The position numbers and the translations under genes are program-made. Shown piece after piece: positions 56,501 to 64,000 of a stretch of DNA of 64,000 bases. This stretch comes from Eutreptiella sp. 'Long Island Sound 2002'. Taxonomy: Eukaryota; Euglenozoa; Euglenophyceae; Eutreptiales; Eutreptiaceae. A model generated the notes under the pieces. That model saw only the letters and a program-made list of their open reading frames with translations, searched no databases and was not told the origin of the DNA. The stretch lies in assembly GCA_964036045.1 (NCBI GenBank), contig OZ038392.1, forward strand, positions 32,305,087-32,369,086. The letters run 5' to 3'. How positions within the stretch are numbered: position 1 is the first letter of the stretch; every line of letters begins with the position of its first letter.

Positions 56501-57034
56501 ACCAAGGAGGAATGGATTGCCGTCGCGCTATGCTGCCTCAGTTATTCCCTATTCTTGCGGGTCTCGGAGGCGGCTTCAATCAGCCCCCGCGATCTGCGGG
56601 TCCCGGCTATGGCGTCGTTCGTGTCCACCAAGGTGGGTGGGACTACTATGGTCCGGCGCCCTTTGGCTTGCTGGGCGGAGTGTTGGGCTCGCCATCTTTT
56701 GTCTCTAGTCGGTGGTGCTGATGACTTGGACCAGCCGTTTGCTGAGCGAGGGGCGGTTGGGCTGGAGGAAGTCCTCAAACGGCTACTCCGGGGAACTCGC
56801 TGGCATGACCTGCGTTGGCATGCCCTGCGACGTGGAGGAGCGGCCGCGAGCTACCATCGCAAAGCTCACGTCCGCTTCTTAATGTGGTGGGGTAGGTGGC
56901 GACGCCTGCAGACTGCCCTAGAGTATGCCACACGCTACGATGACCCCGAAGTGGTGGGCCCGCTAGTGCTGCCTGACCTGGCTGATGGACATCCCGTGGA
57001 AGATTTTGGTGAGCTGCTAGCCTCGGATGTCTGA
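56468..57034 (+). CDS. Tyrosine recombinase 2, catalytic domain, lineage distinct from recombinase 1
   Basis: The frame reads STKEEWIAVALCCLSYSLFL then RVSEAASISPRDLRV, which is box I with the catalytic Arg at 56,558. HDLRWHALRRGG follows (His 56,819, Arg 56,828), then WWGRWRRLQTALEYAT, with W-to-Y spacing of nine as in recombinase 1 and the nucleophile Tyr at 56,924. It stops at TGA 57,032. Alignment by eye with recombinase 1 covers TK(A/E)EW, LR(A/V)SEA, LRWH(S/A)(F/L)RR and WG. There is no clean start: the frame is open back to the stop of recombinase 1 at 56,369. An overlapping frame at 57,027-57,212 supplies a Ser-rich tail (SSESDTASSSSASTSSSS), so the C-terminus may be frameshifted. Likely non-functional, but the catalytic residues are intact. 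Confidence 0.7.
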   Translation, partial: DRSGDLYRAASTKEEWIAVALCCLSYSLFLRVSEAASISPRDLRVPAMASFVSTKVGGTTMVRRPLACWAECWARHLLSLVGGADDLDQPFAERGAVGLEEVLKRLLRGTRWHDLRWHALRRGGAAASYHRKAHVRFLMWWGRWRRLQTALEYATRYDDPEVVGPLVLPDLADGHPVEDFGELLASDV

Positions 57035-57212
57035 CCGGCGGCAATGTTCGCTGACGAGTCCATCATGGTTGTCCAGCTTGTCGCGGAGGTGGGGATGGCA
57101 CCCGGCTCTAAGTCAAAGCCCAAAACGGGCGGTTACAAAGTCCCGTGGGGGCAATTCGTCTGAGTCAGACACCGCTTCGTCTTCCTCGGCATCCACCTCC
57201 TCGTCGTCCTAG

Positions 57213-58389
57213 CCGGGCGACGACATCCCCGAGCTAGCCGGCCCGGTGCGCCCCTAGGAAGGTTCCGAGTGGGAGCCGGGACGCTCTGCTGGGCAGCGCG
57301 GTAGGAAGTCATTCGCAGTCGGGAGAGCCCCTCCGGCACGTACCCCCCCCCCCCCCCGTGTCCAGGAACCACCTTGCGCAAGAACCAACCCCTGGTTCCG
57401 CGGTCGAATTCTCGCATCACTTTTTTTACCAGGGTAGTGGGTTTTTAATGTTTCTGGTGGATGTAGGACAGCTATTCAGGTGTGCAGGACATCATTTCAT
57501 GTGTGTTACTACGGGCTCCCCCATCAGGGGGGACGGTATCAGTCACTCACAGGCGCACATACCCCTAAAACCCCTCCCCGCTGCTCTCGACCCCTTCCCC
57601 GAAGCAACCAGCCCGTGACAAGAAACAAACAAAAGTCAGTTAAACACAGGGGGCCACTGACAGCACCACTTTGCAAATTTTATTTTTCTATTTTTGGCGA
57701 ACTCCTTTGGTGTTCATTTGTCAACGTGGTTAACTGTGGGAAAGGAGAGGGCACGCATGTCCCGGCGCAACGTGCCGGAAAAATTTTTTTCTGCGGTACG
57801 GGGTTGCCCACGGCCGTGCGCAAGAACCAACCCCTGGTTCCGCGGTCAAATTTTGGGGGGAAAGTGTGCGCAAGAACCGACCCCTGGTTCCGCGGTCAAA
57901 CATTGCCGGTTCCTGGACACGGGGGGGGGGGGGGGGTAAGACCGGCAAACCGGGGCCGCGCAAACGGGGACGGGCAGGGGCGAGGGAGCACGCAGCGGCA
58001 GCCCCAGCTCTCGCCGGAGCGGCGCGTCGACCAGCGGGGAAATGGAAAGTTCCAACTCTGGGCGTACCCATACCTGTCAACGGCTCTTTGGAGAGTGGCG
58101 AGGCGATGGGCGTGGGTGGTGGTGCGCACCGGGGCCGTGCCGCCGCTGGGAGCGGTGTTCGTAGGCCTCGCCCCGCAGGGGATAAAGAGGGAGTTCACCG
58201 TCCCTCAAAAGTGCCTCGGATACGGCAGGGGTCGTGCTGGAGTGGGAAGCACGCCAGCTCCATAGTCGGGGGTCGGCTGGAAGTTCAAACCCCGTGGCAA
58301 GGATCGCAGGAACCCCATCAGCCTGTGACGCAGGACCAGGTGCGGGCCAGAGCTCCCCCTTAACAGGCTCGCGACCCCCAGGCGATTAA
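57213..58389. repeat. Non-coding 3' region with C15/G16 inverted repeat and three direct repeats
   Basis: C15 plus GTGTCCAGGAACC (57,343-57,370) is the exact inverse of GGTTCCTGGACAC plus G16 (57,908-57,936). GCGCAAGAACC(A/G)ACCCCTGG, extended by TTCCGCGGTC, occurs at about 57,377, 57,819 and 57,868. AAATTTTTTTCTGCGGTA at about 57,781 resembles the A-rich minisatellite at 35.6 kb. The G/C-rich frames at 57,950-58,360 (for example a Trp-rich one, KFQLWAYPYLSTALWRVARR) were not assigned. Confidence 0.65.
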
Positions 58390-59100
58390 ATGAAACACAA
58401 CGGTGGGCGTGTCGCCGCGTTGGTGGGTCCCATGCCAGACGGGTTGGTGGAGCTTGGGCCTGCGGCACCTCGGTCCGGGCGGCAAGTGGGGGCGGGCAGG
58501 GCAGATGGTGATGCATTAGCTGGAATGCCCGCCGCGGTAGGGGTTGACGCGGTGGAGCGGCGGCCTTTGTTTCGGTCCGCAGAGATGGAGCCGCTTTGCC
58601 TGTTCGTCTTACGTGTGTTTACCAGGATGTTGGATTGGCTGGTGGTTGAGTTGGCGGTGGGCGTGCGTTTGATGATGGCACGGTTGCGGTTATTTTTGTT
58701 GTGTGCGTTTGTGACGGCAGAGGACTTCCGTTTAGCAGAGGTTATGCCTATCTGTTTGAAGGCATTGGAGGAGTTGCGACTGGAGGTGTGGCAAAGCCTC
58801 ATGCATGTGTCCACCTCACCCAAACCGTTCATGCAGCCCCCTAACCCCGAGCTTGCGGCGAGAGGCTTAGGTGAAGTGGGGATGTACCACATTTCTGATG
58901 AGCTATGGGATGAATGCGTGGGGGCGGAGGTGGATGTTGAAAGGCTGGCGGCGGACTTTGCACCGGATATGCAACCAACAGAAGGCAAGAAGGCAGTGTG
59001 CGGCGGAGAGAGACAGATCCGCTGGTCGCGCCCATGCTGCGAAGCTTGGAGGGGGGGGGGGGGGTCATCGAGCGTTCGGATTCAGATCCGCCGTTGCTAG
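58390..59100 (+). CDS. Hypothetical protein (236 aa), possible hydrophobic segments
   Basis: ATG to TAG with sustained protein-like codons. Residues about 70-112 are hydrophobic (PLCLFVLRVFTRMLDWLVVE, then RLMMARLRLFLLCAF) and could be one or two membrane or buried helices. Then comes a regular helical section (VMPICLKALEELRLEVWQSL), and an acidic one with MYHISDELWDECVGAEVDVE. The last 25 residues are read through a G14 run (59,051-59,064), so the C-terminus is unreliable. It follows the recombinase region but no element boundary links them. No family recognised. Confidence 0.45.
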   Translation: MKHNGGRVAALVGPMPDGLVELGPAAPRSGRQVGAGRADGDALAGMPAAVGVDAVERRPLFRSAEMEPLCLFVLRVFTRMLDWLVVELAVGVRLMMARLRLFLLCAFVTAEDFRLAEVMPICLKALEELRLEVWQSLMHVSTSPKPFMQPPNPELAARGLGEVGMYHISDELWDECVGAEVDVERLAADFAPDMQPTEGKKAVCGGERQIRWSRPCCEAWRGGGGSSSVRIQIRRC

Positions 59101-59145
59101 CTATGTGCTGGCCGTTCGTGATACCAAAATCGATAGAAAAAGTGT

Positions 59146-59395
59146 CGATGATGGATTCTCACCCAGTTTCACCCATTTTCATCCATTTTTTGCTCGTTTC
59201 CACCACATCCACTCCTTATTAGGTTGATTTCTCCCCACCATGGGGACCCCAAGAAAGCAGGAGTAATGTAGCCATATTGATTTCTCCCCACCATGGGGAC
59301 CCCGAGAAGGCAGGGGTGATGTAGCCATTCCACCCAACTTTGGGCCCTTGAGAAGGCAGGGGTGATGTAGCCAATGCTAAGTTTGCGCTTCGTTC
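59146..59395. repeat. Left-end repeat and border minisatellite, second copy of the DDE element family
   Basis: CACCCAGTTTCACCCATTTT and TTTCCACCACATCCACTC match 48,984-49,050. Then GGGGACCCC(A/G)AGAA(A/G)GCAGG occurs twice, 53 bp apart, followed by CTTGAGAAGGCAGGGGTGAT 46 bp later. Each ends in GTAGCCA. These are the border-minisatellite words seen at the satellite arrays. Confidence 0.7.
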
Positions 59396-59680
59396 TTCTG
59401 ACGTGAGGCAGAAAAGCCGTCCAAACCGCTTGCGGCTTGGGGACTCATTACCATAGCGAAATCTATGGGAAAGGTAAAGGCAAAGTACTGTTTGTTAAGT
59501 ACAATACAAATGACATTTGGAGTTGTTGAATTCACAGCTATTGGCGTGCTTTGTAGGGAAGGAGCGCAGTCCATCATGGTCTATTTGGGGGGCCTTCTCC
59601 ATCAGAGGGTAAATCTCGGGCTGAAGTCGGGATAGTTAATAGAAAGGTAGCGCGCCGGGTGCGCCCCGGGCAAACATTCC
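59396..59680. other. Spacer within the second DDE-family copy
   Basis: No gene recognised. GCGCGCCGGGTGCGC at about 59,650 parallels GCGCGCCGGGCGCGC at 49,178. Confidence 0.4.
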
Positions 59681-59686
59681 CCCAGG

Positions 59687-60004
59687 GTGTTCTATACCCG
59701 CTCCAATGGCCTGCGACCTCCTGCCACGGTGGTTGGGACGGCTGAAGACAGACTCCTACACTTGGAATACTACCAAGATGGGTTGAGAGTGGTGAATCGG
59801 CAATGCAAGATGGAGTGCATTTCCTTTGCCATCTCAAGTTCAGACTCGCCACCTGACTGCCCTCCATCTCCGCCGCCAAACACACAGTCAAGTTCCCCCC
59901 CAAAGGCCCCTGGTCCTTCACCACTGCCACAAGAACCGGGAAGGCCCACTCCAGTCCAGTTTGGGTCGCCTAATTCTAAGGGTGTTTCCAAGGGGCGTGC
60001 CTAG
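59687..60004 (+). CDS. Transposon-associated small-domain ORF (SH3/Tudor-like fold suspected)
   Basis: The frame encodes VFYTRSNGLRPPATVVGTAE, LLHLEYYQDGLRVVNRQCKM and ECISFAISSSDSPP, then a Pro/Ser-rich tail to TAG at 60,002. Alternating beta-strand-like segments with a conserved-looking RSNG, ATVVG and YYQDG resemble small chromatin-reader or SH3-like modules sometimes fused to transposases. That is inference from pattern. The tail lies in the repeated right end of the DDE-family copy. No upstream ATG; the start is GTG or a splice acceptor after CCCCCAGG. Confidence 0.4.
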   Translation: MFYTRSNGLRPPATVVGTAEDRLLHLEYYQDGLRVVNRQCKMECISFAISSSDSPPDCPPSPPPNTQSSSPPKAPGPSPLPQEPGRPTPVQFGSPNSKGVSKGRA

Positions 60005-60080
60005 GGGCTCTTCGGGGGGAATATAGTCTAAAAGTAGCGCGCAGTGCGCACGTAGTGCAAGGATTCCCCCTATGAATGCA
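59983..60080. repeat. Right-end repeat of the DDE element family, copy 2
   Basis: Matches 50,033-50,130. The key block ATAGTCTAAAAGTAGCGCGC is identical, and AGTGCGCACGTAGTGCAAGG is diverged by a few bases. Confidence 0.8.
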
Positions 60081-60449
60081 CCGATTGTGGGGCTCCAAAT
60101 GGGGGGGGGGGTAGTGGTTGCTGAGTTTCTGGAGATAAGTGATACATTGTGTATACTACACTGTCTGCATTGCATATCTGTCATACGCATGGCGGCTGTG
60201 CATGCCGCTGCTGTGACATAGGGTTATACCTCAGGTGGCACAGGGTTGTGGCCTTTCGCTGTGGCATTTAATGAGGAGACCACGGTGTCACTGGGCACTG
60301 TGTTCTCTGTAGGTCCCAGAATTCAACGCTGCTGCAGCTCAGTACCTAGGAGCAGTTATGCATCCTGTGCAACTGTTCTTCCAGACCGAAAGGCGCCTAT
60401 GGTACCACTGATGAGGCTTTTGTCGTGCTAACGTGTGCTTGACTGTCGA
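60081..60449. other. Spacer without supported gene
   Basis: G11 at 60,101-60,111. The short forward ORF 60,246-60,431 has no recognisable domain. Confidence 0.35.
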
Positions 60450-60965
60450 CTAGCACATCACAGGACTCCATACGGGATGGTATGTGCTTTTGACATCATC
60501 AAAGTGTGCCCTGGGCAAGTGTGACAACCTCTGATGGCAGCCCATCGATGCGCCTTGGTTGATTGGCCTCAAAGCTTTCACAACTGAGAAGCGTGTCCCA
60601 AGAGTAGCGCGGTGCGTGAGAGCCCCCAGGGTCTCTGCCAGCGTGCCGGGATATGCCAGCACCTGTGTCCATGCCCCCATAGCAGGGGGTCGTGCCTGTG
60701 TGTGGGTTGGAGCATCCAGCAACAGCTCAGCATCTTCCTTTGGTGATGTCTGGACCAGCTGCTTGATCACCTCCTCTTCAGGGGCTGATTTCGATTGCAT
60801 CAGCAGCCTCTTATGTGCCCCCCAGGGAATGCCCCACAGGCCATGGCGGCCTCCCAGCCGTGGCCTGGTCAGGGCTTTTGAACCTAATCGATGGGAGGTT
60901 CCCCCCTGCAGAGTCTGCCTCCAGACTTTGGGGGCCACCTTCACGCAAGGACTGTTGTGCGGCAC
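60450..60965 (-). CDS. Hypothetical protein ORF (171 aa)
   Basis: Reverse-strand frame with protein-like composition: APEEEVIKQLVQTSPKEDAE, LLLDAPTHTQARPPAMGAW and FSVVKALRPINQGASMGCHQ. The overlapping forward frame is Ser/Cys/Arg-rich and looks like a shadow. No family recognised. Could be an exon of a reverse-strand gene. Confidence 0.35.
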   Translation of the reverse strand: MPHNSPCVKVAPKVWRQTLQGGTSHRLGSKALTRPRLGGRHGLWGIPWGAHKRLLMQSKSAPEEEVIKQLVQTSPKEDAELLLDAPTHTQARPPAMGAWTQVLAYPGTLAETLGALTHRATLGTRFSVVKALRPINQGASMGCHQRLSHLPRAHFDDVKSTYHPVWSPVMC

Positions 60966-61071
60966 CTGGCCACAACTGTAGATGACTAATTGGATCCAGG
61001 GGCAGGGTTGTGGCAGTAGGACGCAACTCAGTCTTGGGTATGTGATTCGTGACGGAAACTAATTCACAAGA

Positions 61072-61102
<31 letters not shown>

Positions 61103-61715
61103 CAGCCAAAAACGCTTTGTGCTGTGCTTTTGCAAATTGTGTGTGTGTGTGTGTGTGTGTCCATTTGTCAATGTCTGCACTCATTGTGTACTATGCTGGG
61201 GTCCAGGGATAGCTGAATATTGCTGGTTTTGGCCGTCCTTGCAGAAAGCATTTTTTGCCTCCTTCCAAAAGGGCTAACCACTACTCAAGGGTGCCGCCCG
61301 AAGTATTCCTCTGGAAAGTGGTGACCGTGTTCAGAAGCTCAAGGTCAAATGGAGCAGGACCAAGATTTTACACCAGGCCACTCAAGGAGTAAGGGGCCTA
61401 AGTTGCATTGCATTGGCAGCCGATTGAATGCATGCATGATTTTCATATGGTTGGCACACTTGCTTTCATTTGTCATTGTGTTTTCACCTTGACAATATCT
61501 CCACACCAACGTTTCTCATGCTTTGTTATTTCGTTTTCCGCTGCAATTTCAGTGCCCTACAGTGTGTGCGCAGTTCCCCAGGAGGGTGTGGGGGACCGTC
61601 ATTTGGCAACCGTCCTCCAGAGGGTGGAGGGGCATCTTCGGGGGGGGGGGGGATTTGTTCCCTGTTGGGGATGGCCAAGATTTCTCTCTCTTGTCTCTTT
61701 TATTCATACGTGTAG
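60966..61715. repeat. Spacer with (GT)n microsatellites and one copy of a diverged 70-bp repeat
   Basis: (TG)n at about 61,071-61,098 and 61,138-61,160. G13 at 61,640-61,652. The phrase TTCAGAAGCTCAAGGTCAAA and TGGAGCAGGACCAAGA at about 61,329-61,390 recurs at about 62,133-62,200. Confidence 0.7.
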
Positions 61716-61992
61716 TGTGAATCACGTGTGTTCCCAAAGCTTCAAAAGTGTGTACCCCGTGCTGTCATGGATGCACACTATCTGCAGGACTGGTGCATTG
61801 CAGCCAAAGCAGGCAGAAAGAATTCCCTCTCTGGGCAGGCGGTCTTTGGTAATGTGGGTCATTTCTGCGCCGATGATGACAATGCCAGTACCACAGTACA
61901 CGTGGCTCCATTATGGCGCATATTTGACAAGGAAAAATTCAACGAAACCAACCCTGAACCAGCTGCTGGTATCCAACGATGAGTGTGTCCCA
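61716..61992 (+). CDS. Candidate exon, function unknown
   Basis: Preceded by TTCATACGTGTAG and ending CCCAG/GTGAGA at about 61,992, a good donor. One frame encodes RAVMDAHYLQDWCIAAKAGR, SLSGQAVFGNVGHFCADDDN and a charged tail but stops at 61,982. A second frame stays open through the donor. The real frame is undecided. Confidence 0.3.
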
Positions 61993-62686
61993 GGTGAGAT
62001 TCACCACCTGTTTACGCACCCTCAACGATGTGCACCGCAGTTTCCGTGTAGAGTGGCTCTATCATGATAAAGCTGAAGATGGAGCCTCTCAATAAAAAAA
62101 AAAGTTAAACCTTAGCAGACCTTGATAGACCATGTTCAGGAGTTCAAGGTCAAATGGAGCAGGACCAAGAATTTTTGCAATGAGCCACTACAGGAGTAAG
62201 GTTCATTACATCGGCACTCAAAGGTGTTGCCAGGAACATTTGTGACTGCTTAGGTGATTTCACGTTTATCACCCTGAAGGCAGAAACAAAGAGCATACCC
62301 ATGTTAATCTGGTGTCCCAACCTGCAGCACCATGGTTCCTGGCAGTCCACCGGCCTGTTGTGGTTTCTAGCCCAAACTTCAGTGGATCTGTGGTTGAACA
62401 GCTACATGCATAGGTACGTGCATGGCTGTGTGCATGACCACCTCCACCCGTTCCTTCACTCAAGATTTCATGGAGCCCTATGCCTTCCATCCCTGTCAGG
62501 AATTTGGTTATCTGCATCTTGTGCAGCGTTGAGGATTTTCGACAGGCAAACCTATGGCTCTTCTACGAGCATTTCTAAGTGGCTGCAGCACTATGCATGG
62601 TTCATGTCTGTCCAAGTGAAATGACATATAAAGGGTCTGTGTTATGATTTTGGGCTGTTGGGGTTCTTCATCTTGCACTTACAGGT
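61993..62686. other. Intron-like or intergenic stretch
   Basis: Contains the second copy of the 70-bp repeat at about 62,133-62,200 and AATAAAAAAAAAAG at about 62,091, which could be a poly(A)-type tract. No recognised gene. Confidence 0.3.
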
Positions 62687-63137
62687 GCCATTGGAGGATA
62701 TGCACAAAGCAGCCTCATGCTGTAAGTCCACTTCACCAGTTGCAATGCAAATCACCAAATGCCAGCATTACACTTTGGGTGTTGCACAAAACAGCACCAC
62801 TCCCCTTTATCTTTGTGCTTATCATGCCAGTGGGGTTTGTGGACACCTTTTGAAATTTGCATACACAGGGCTTTGCCAGGAGCTATGGATTACTGAGTGT
62901 GCGGGTTGCATCCTCAAGTACTGCCTGCCACAACATGAGCACATTTCAGATTGCAGCACTGTGCGGAAGTTTGATCATTCCTCTGAACGATCGTCAGTGG
63001 TGCGCAGGAAGATGCATGGGTTGATGCCCCCCCTCCCCCCCCTTTGCGCAAGCACTGCCTTGTCTAAGCACATGAGCCCGTGTTACCGTCGTTTTGATGG
63101 AATTTTCTGCCCACGGTTTTTATGGTCAGAAATGTAA
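62687..63137 (+). CDS. Candidate exon/ORF, Cys/His-rich, function unknown
   Basis: After CTTACAG the frame reads PLEDMHKAASCCKSTSPVAM, QITKCQHYTLGVAQNSTTPL, ITECAGCILKYCLPQHEHIS and CSTVRKFDHSSERSSVVRRK, ending TAA at 63,135. The spaced Cys/His residues could bind zinc, but no known pattern is matched. The last 30 codons run into a repeat shared with 63,897-63,949, so the natural end may be earlier. Confidence 0.35.
63046..63099. repeat. 54-bp dispersed repeat, copy 1
   Basis: GCGCAAGCACTGCCTTGTCT through GTTACCGTCGTTTTGATG, 5 mismatches to 63,897-63,949. Preceded by a C7-T-C8 tract. Confidence 0.85.
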
Positions 63138-63400
63138 CATTATGCGATTGTGCTTCGCTTGTAGAGGCAAAGGGGGGCTTGATCATGCTTGTGGTAGTTC
63201 CTCCTGCTCATACCAACATTCTGCTTGCAATTGCAACCCCAGGTTTCCCCAGAAACCCCAGTTTGGCTCCACTACCCCTCTTGTTCACAGCGTGCAGTGC
63301 ATTGCAGTGCTGCGCGCTCCCGCCCGTCAAATGGATGTTCGACTTTTACTGTGCTGTGTTAGGAGGGCAACGGAAATTGGGCAACAAGCCAAACCAATGA
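63122..63400 (+). CDS. Weak ORF upstream of the acidic ORF
   Basis: Same frame as the acidic ORF at 63,416, separated from it by two stops. Ends LPPVKWMFDFYCAVLGGQRK then LGNKPNQ. The PVKW...F..Y phrase is slightly reminiscent of DDE_Tnp_1_7 (piggyBac) proteins but too short to assign. Confidence 0.25.
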   Translation: MVRNVTLCDCASLVEAKGGLIMLVVVPPAHTNILLAIATPGFPRNPSLAPLPLLFTACSALQCCALPPVKWMFDFYCAVLGGQRKLGNKPNQ

Positions 63401-63415
63401 TGTCCCTGTTGATGT

Positions 63416-63769
63416 GATTCTGAGCATGACAGTGGCACTGATTCTGACTCAGAGCTTCTCACTTCGGATGATTCATCGTCTTGCTCAGATTCTGGGGAGG
63501 ATGATGAAGTGCAGATTGTGTGGGCCAAAGCGGTCCGTGGGAGTTGGGGCCTTGGCCATGTGTTTGAGGGCAAGCTTTACTTCACCAAAGATATTGTTGA
63601 TGACAGTTTTGTCCCAAGGAATAGGAAGCCTAAACCCATTCCAAAACCTGAAGTCAAGCCTGCCCCATAGGCTGCCCCAAAGGGCAAGCTTGTACAATTG
63701 TTCAAGATGAGGCGCAAGGTGGGAAAGGGCTTCTATTCCACAGCTCCTGACGGCCCTGATGGGCAGTGA
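63416..63769 (+). pseudogene. Acidic Ser/Asp-rich ORF with in-frame TAG, function unknown
   Basis: The frame encodes DSEHDSGTDSDSELLTSDDS, SCSDSGEDDEVQIVWAKAVR, GSWGLGHVFEGKLYFTKDIV and a Pro/Lys repeat (RKPKPIPKPEVKPAP) to TAG at 63,668. It then continues AAPKGKLVQLFKMRRKVGKG to TGA at 63,767. Acidic linker, compact beta-rich unit and basic tail look like a genuine protein C-terminus. The TAG, or an unseen intron, breaks it. It may be the 3' part of the gene with the exon at 62,687. Confidence 0.4.
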
Positions 63770-64000
63770 GGACCTCCACAACTCGCTGAAATTTGCCTGC
63801 ACATTGTGTTATAGTGCCCTGTTGCGACAATTTTGCTTAGGGTGAGGTATGGGCAGGTTTCCGGTGACATACGTTCTTTTGGTACCGCGCGTCGCGCGCA
63901 AGCACGGGCTTGTCTAAGCACGGGAGCCCGTGTTACCGTCGTTCTGATGACTTTCAGGGTGCTTGCGCAAGGGGGGGGGGGTAAGTATTGCATCCTCTTT
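63770..64000. other. Terminal stretch without supported gene
   Basis: Holds GGTACCGCGCGTCGCGCGCA (63,881) and the second 54-bp repeat. GTAAGT after G11 at 63,982 could be a splice donor. Confidence 0.35.
63897..63949. repeat. 54-bp dispersed repeat, copy 2
   Basis: Contains the near-palindrome CACGGGAGCCCGTG (6-bp arms). GCGCAAG and a G11 run follow at 63,964-63,981, mirroring the C-tract plus GCGCAAG of copy 1. Confidence 0.85.

Overview
The window looks like nuclear DNA of a unicellular eukaryote, probably an alga or another protist. It has GT-AG intron-like junctions, tyrosine-recombinase (YR) retroelement remains, a DDE transposon fossil, almost no long genuine ORFs, and very large satellite and minisatellite tracts. 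It shows no bacterial operons, CRISPR array, rRNA or tRNA gene. I cannot name the species from the sequence alone.

Bases 1-23,000 are one uninterrupted tandem array of a 48-bp satellite, about 479 monomers. Each monomer carries a telomere-like dodecamer (TTGGGGTTAGGG), an XhoI-type hexamer (CTCGAG) and a perfect 6-bp-stem hairpin (CCACGC-TTTGTT-GCGTGG). The array has no net indel across 22.9 kb, so two forward frames stay open for over 7,600 codons. I read those frames as a consequence of satellite phase, not as genes. Several nested higher-order repeats lie inside it. Three short satellite arrays follow (23.6-24.6, 25.2-26.3 and 36.2-36.7 kb), each ending at the same G-rich border minisatellite. 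Between and after them are a duplicated TGCAC-rich block and a 3.4-kb segmental duplication (about 26.0-29.4 and 36.4-39.8 kb). The two copies of that duplication are nearly identical and carry an ORF with the His and Cys boxes of a C48/Ulp1-like protease.

From about 30 to 48 kb the sequence is gene-poor. It holds candidate exons, including one P-loop NTPase exon at 31,956-32,335, direct repeats, a degenerate 64-bp minisatellite (43.5-45.2 kb) and microsatellites. I see exon-like pieces here but cannot assemble a confident gene model.

From 48.8 to 60.1 kb is a graveyard of mobile elements. There is a frameshifted DDE_4-type transposase (49.5-49.96 kb) inside a repeat family whose ends recur at 59.1-60.1 kb. 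There are two Gag-like ORFs with a shared Cys/His motif (50.2-51.4 and 51.55-52.99 kb). Between the second Gag-like ORF and the recombinases, split direct repeats lie in the order A1...B1A2...B2 (52.98-55.22 kb), as in Ngaro/PAT-type YR retrotransposons. Two divergent tyrosine recombinases follow in tandem (55.17-56.37 and about 56.47-57.03 kb). The first has a G14 homopolymer directly before its catalytic W...Y box. No reverse transcriptase was found. From 60 kb to the end there are minor ORFs, microsatellites and short dispersed repeats. Runs of 11 or more G or C are frequent after 47.4 kb and absent before it.
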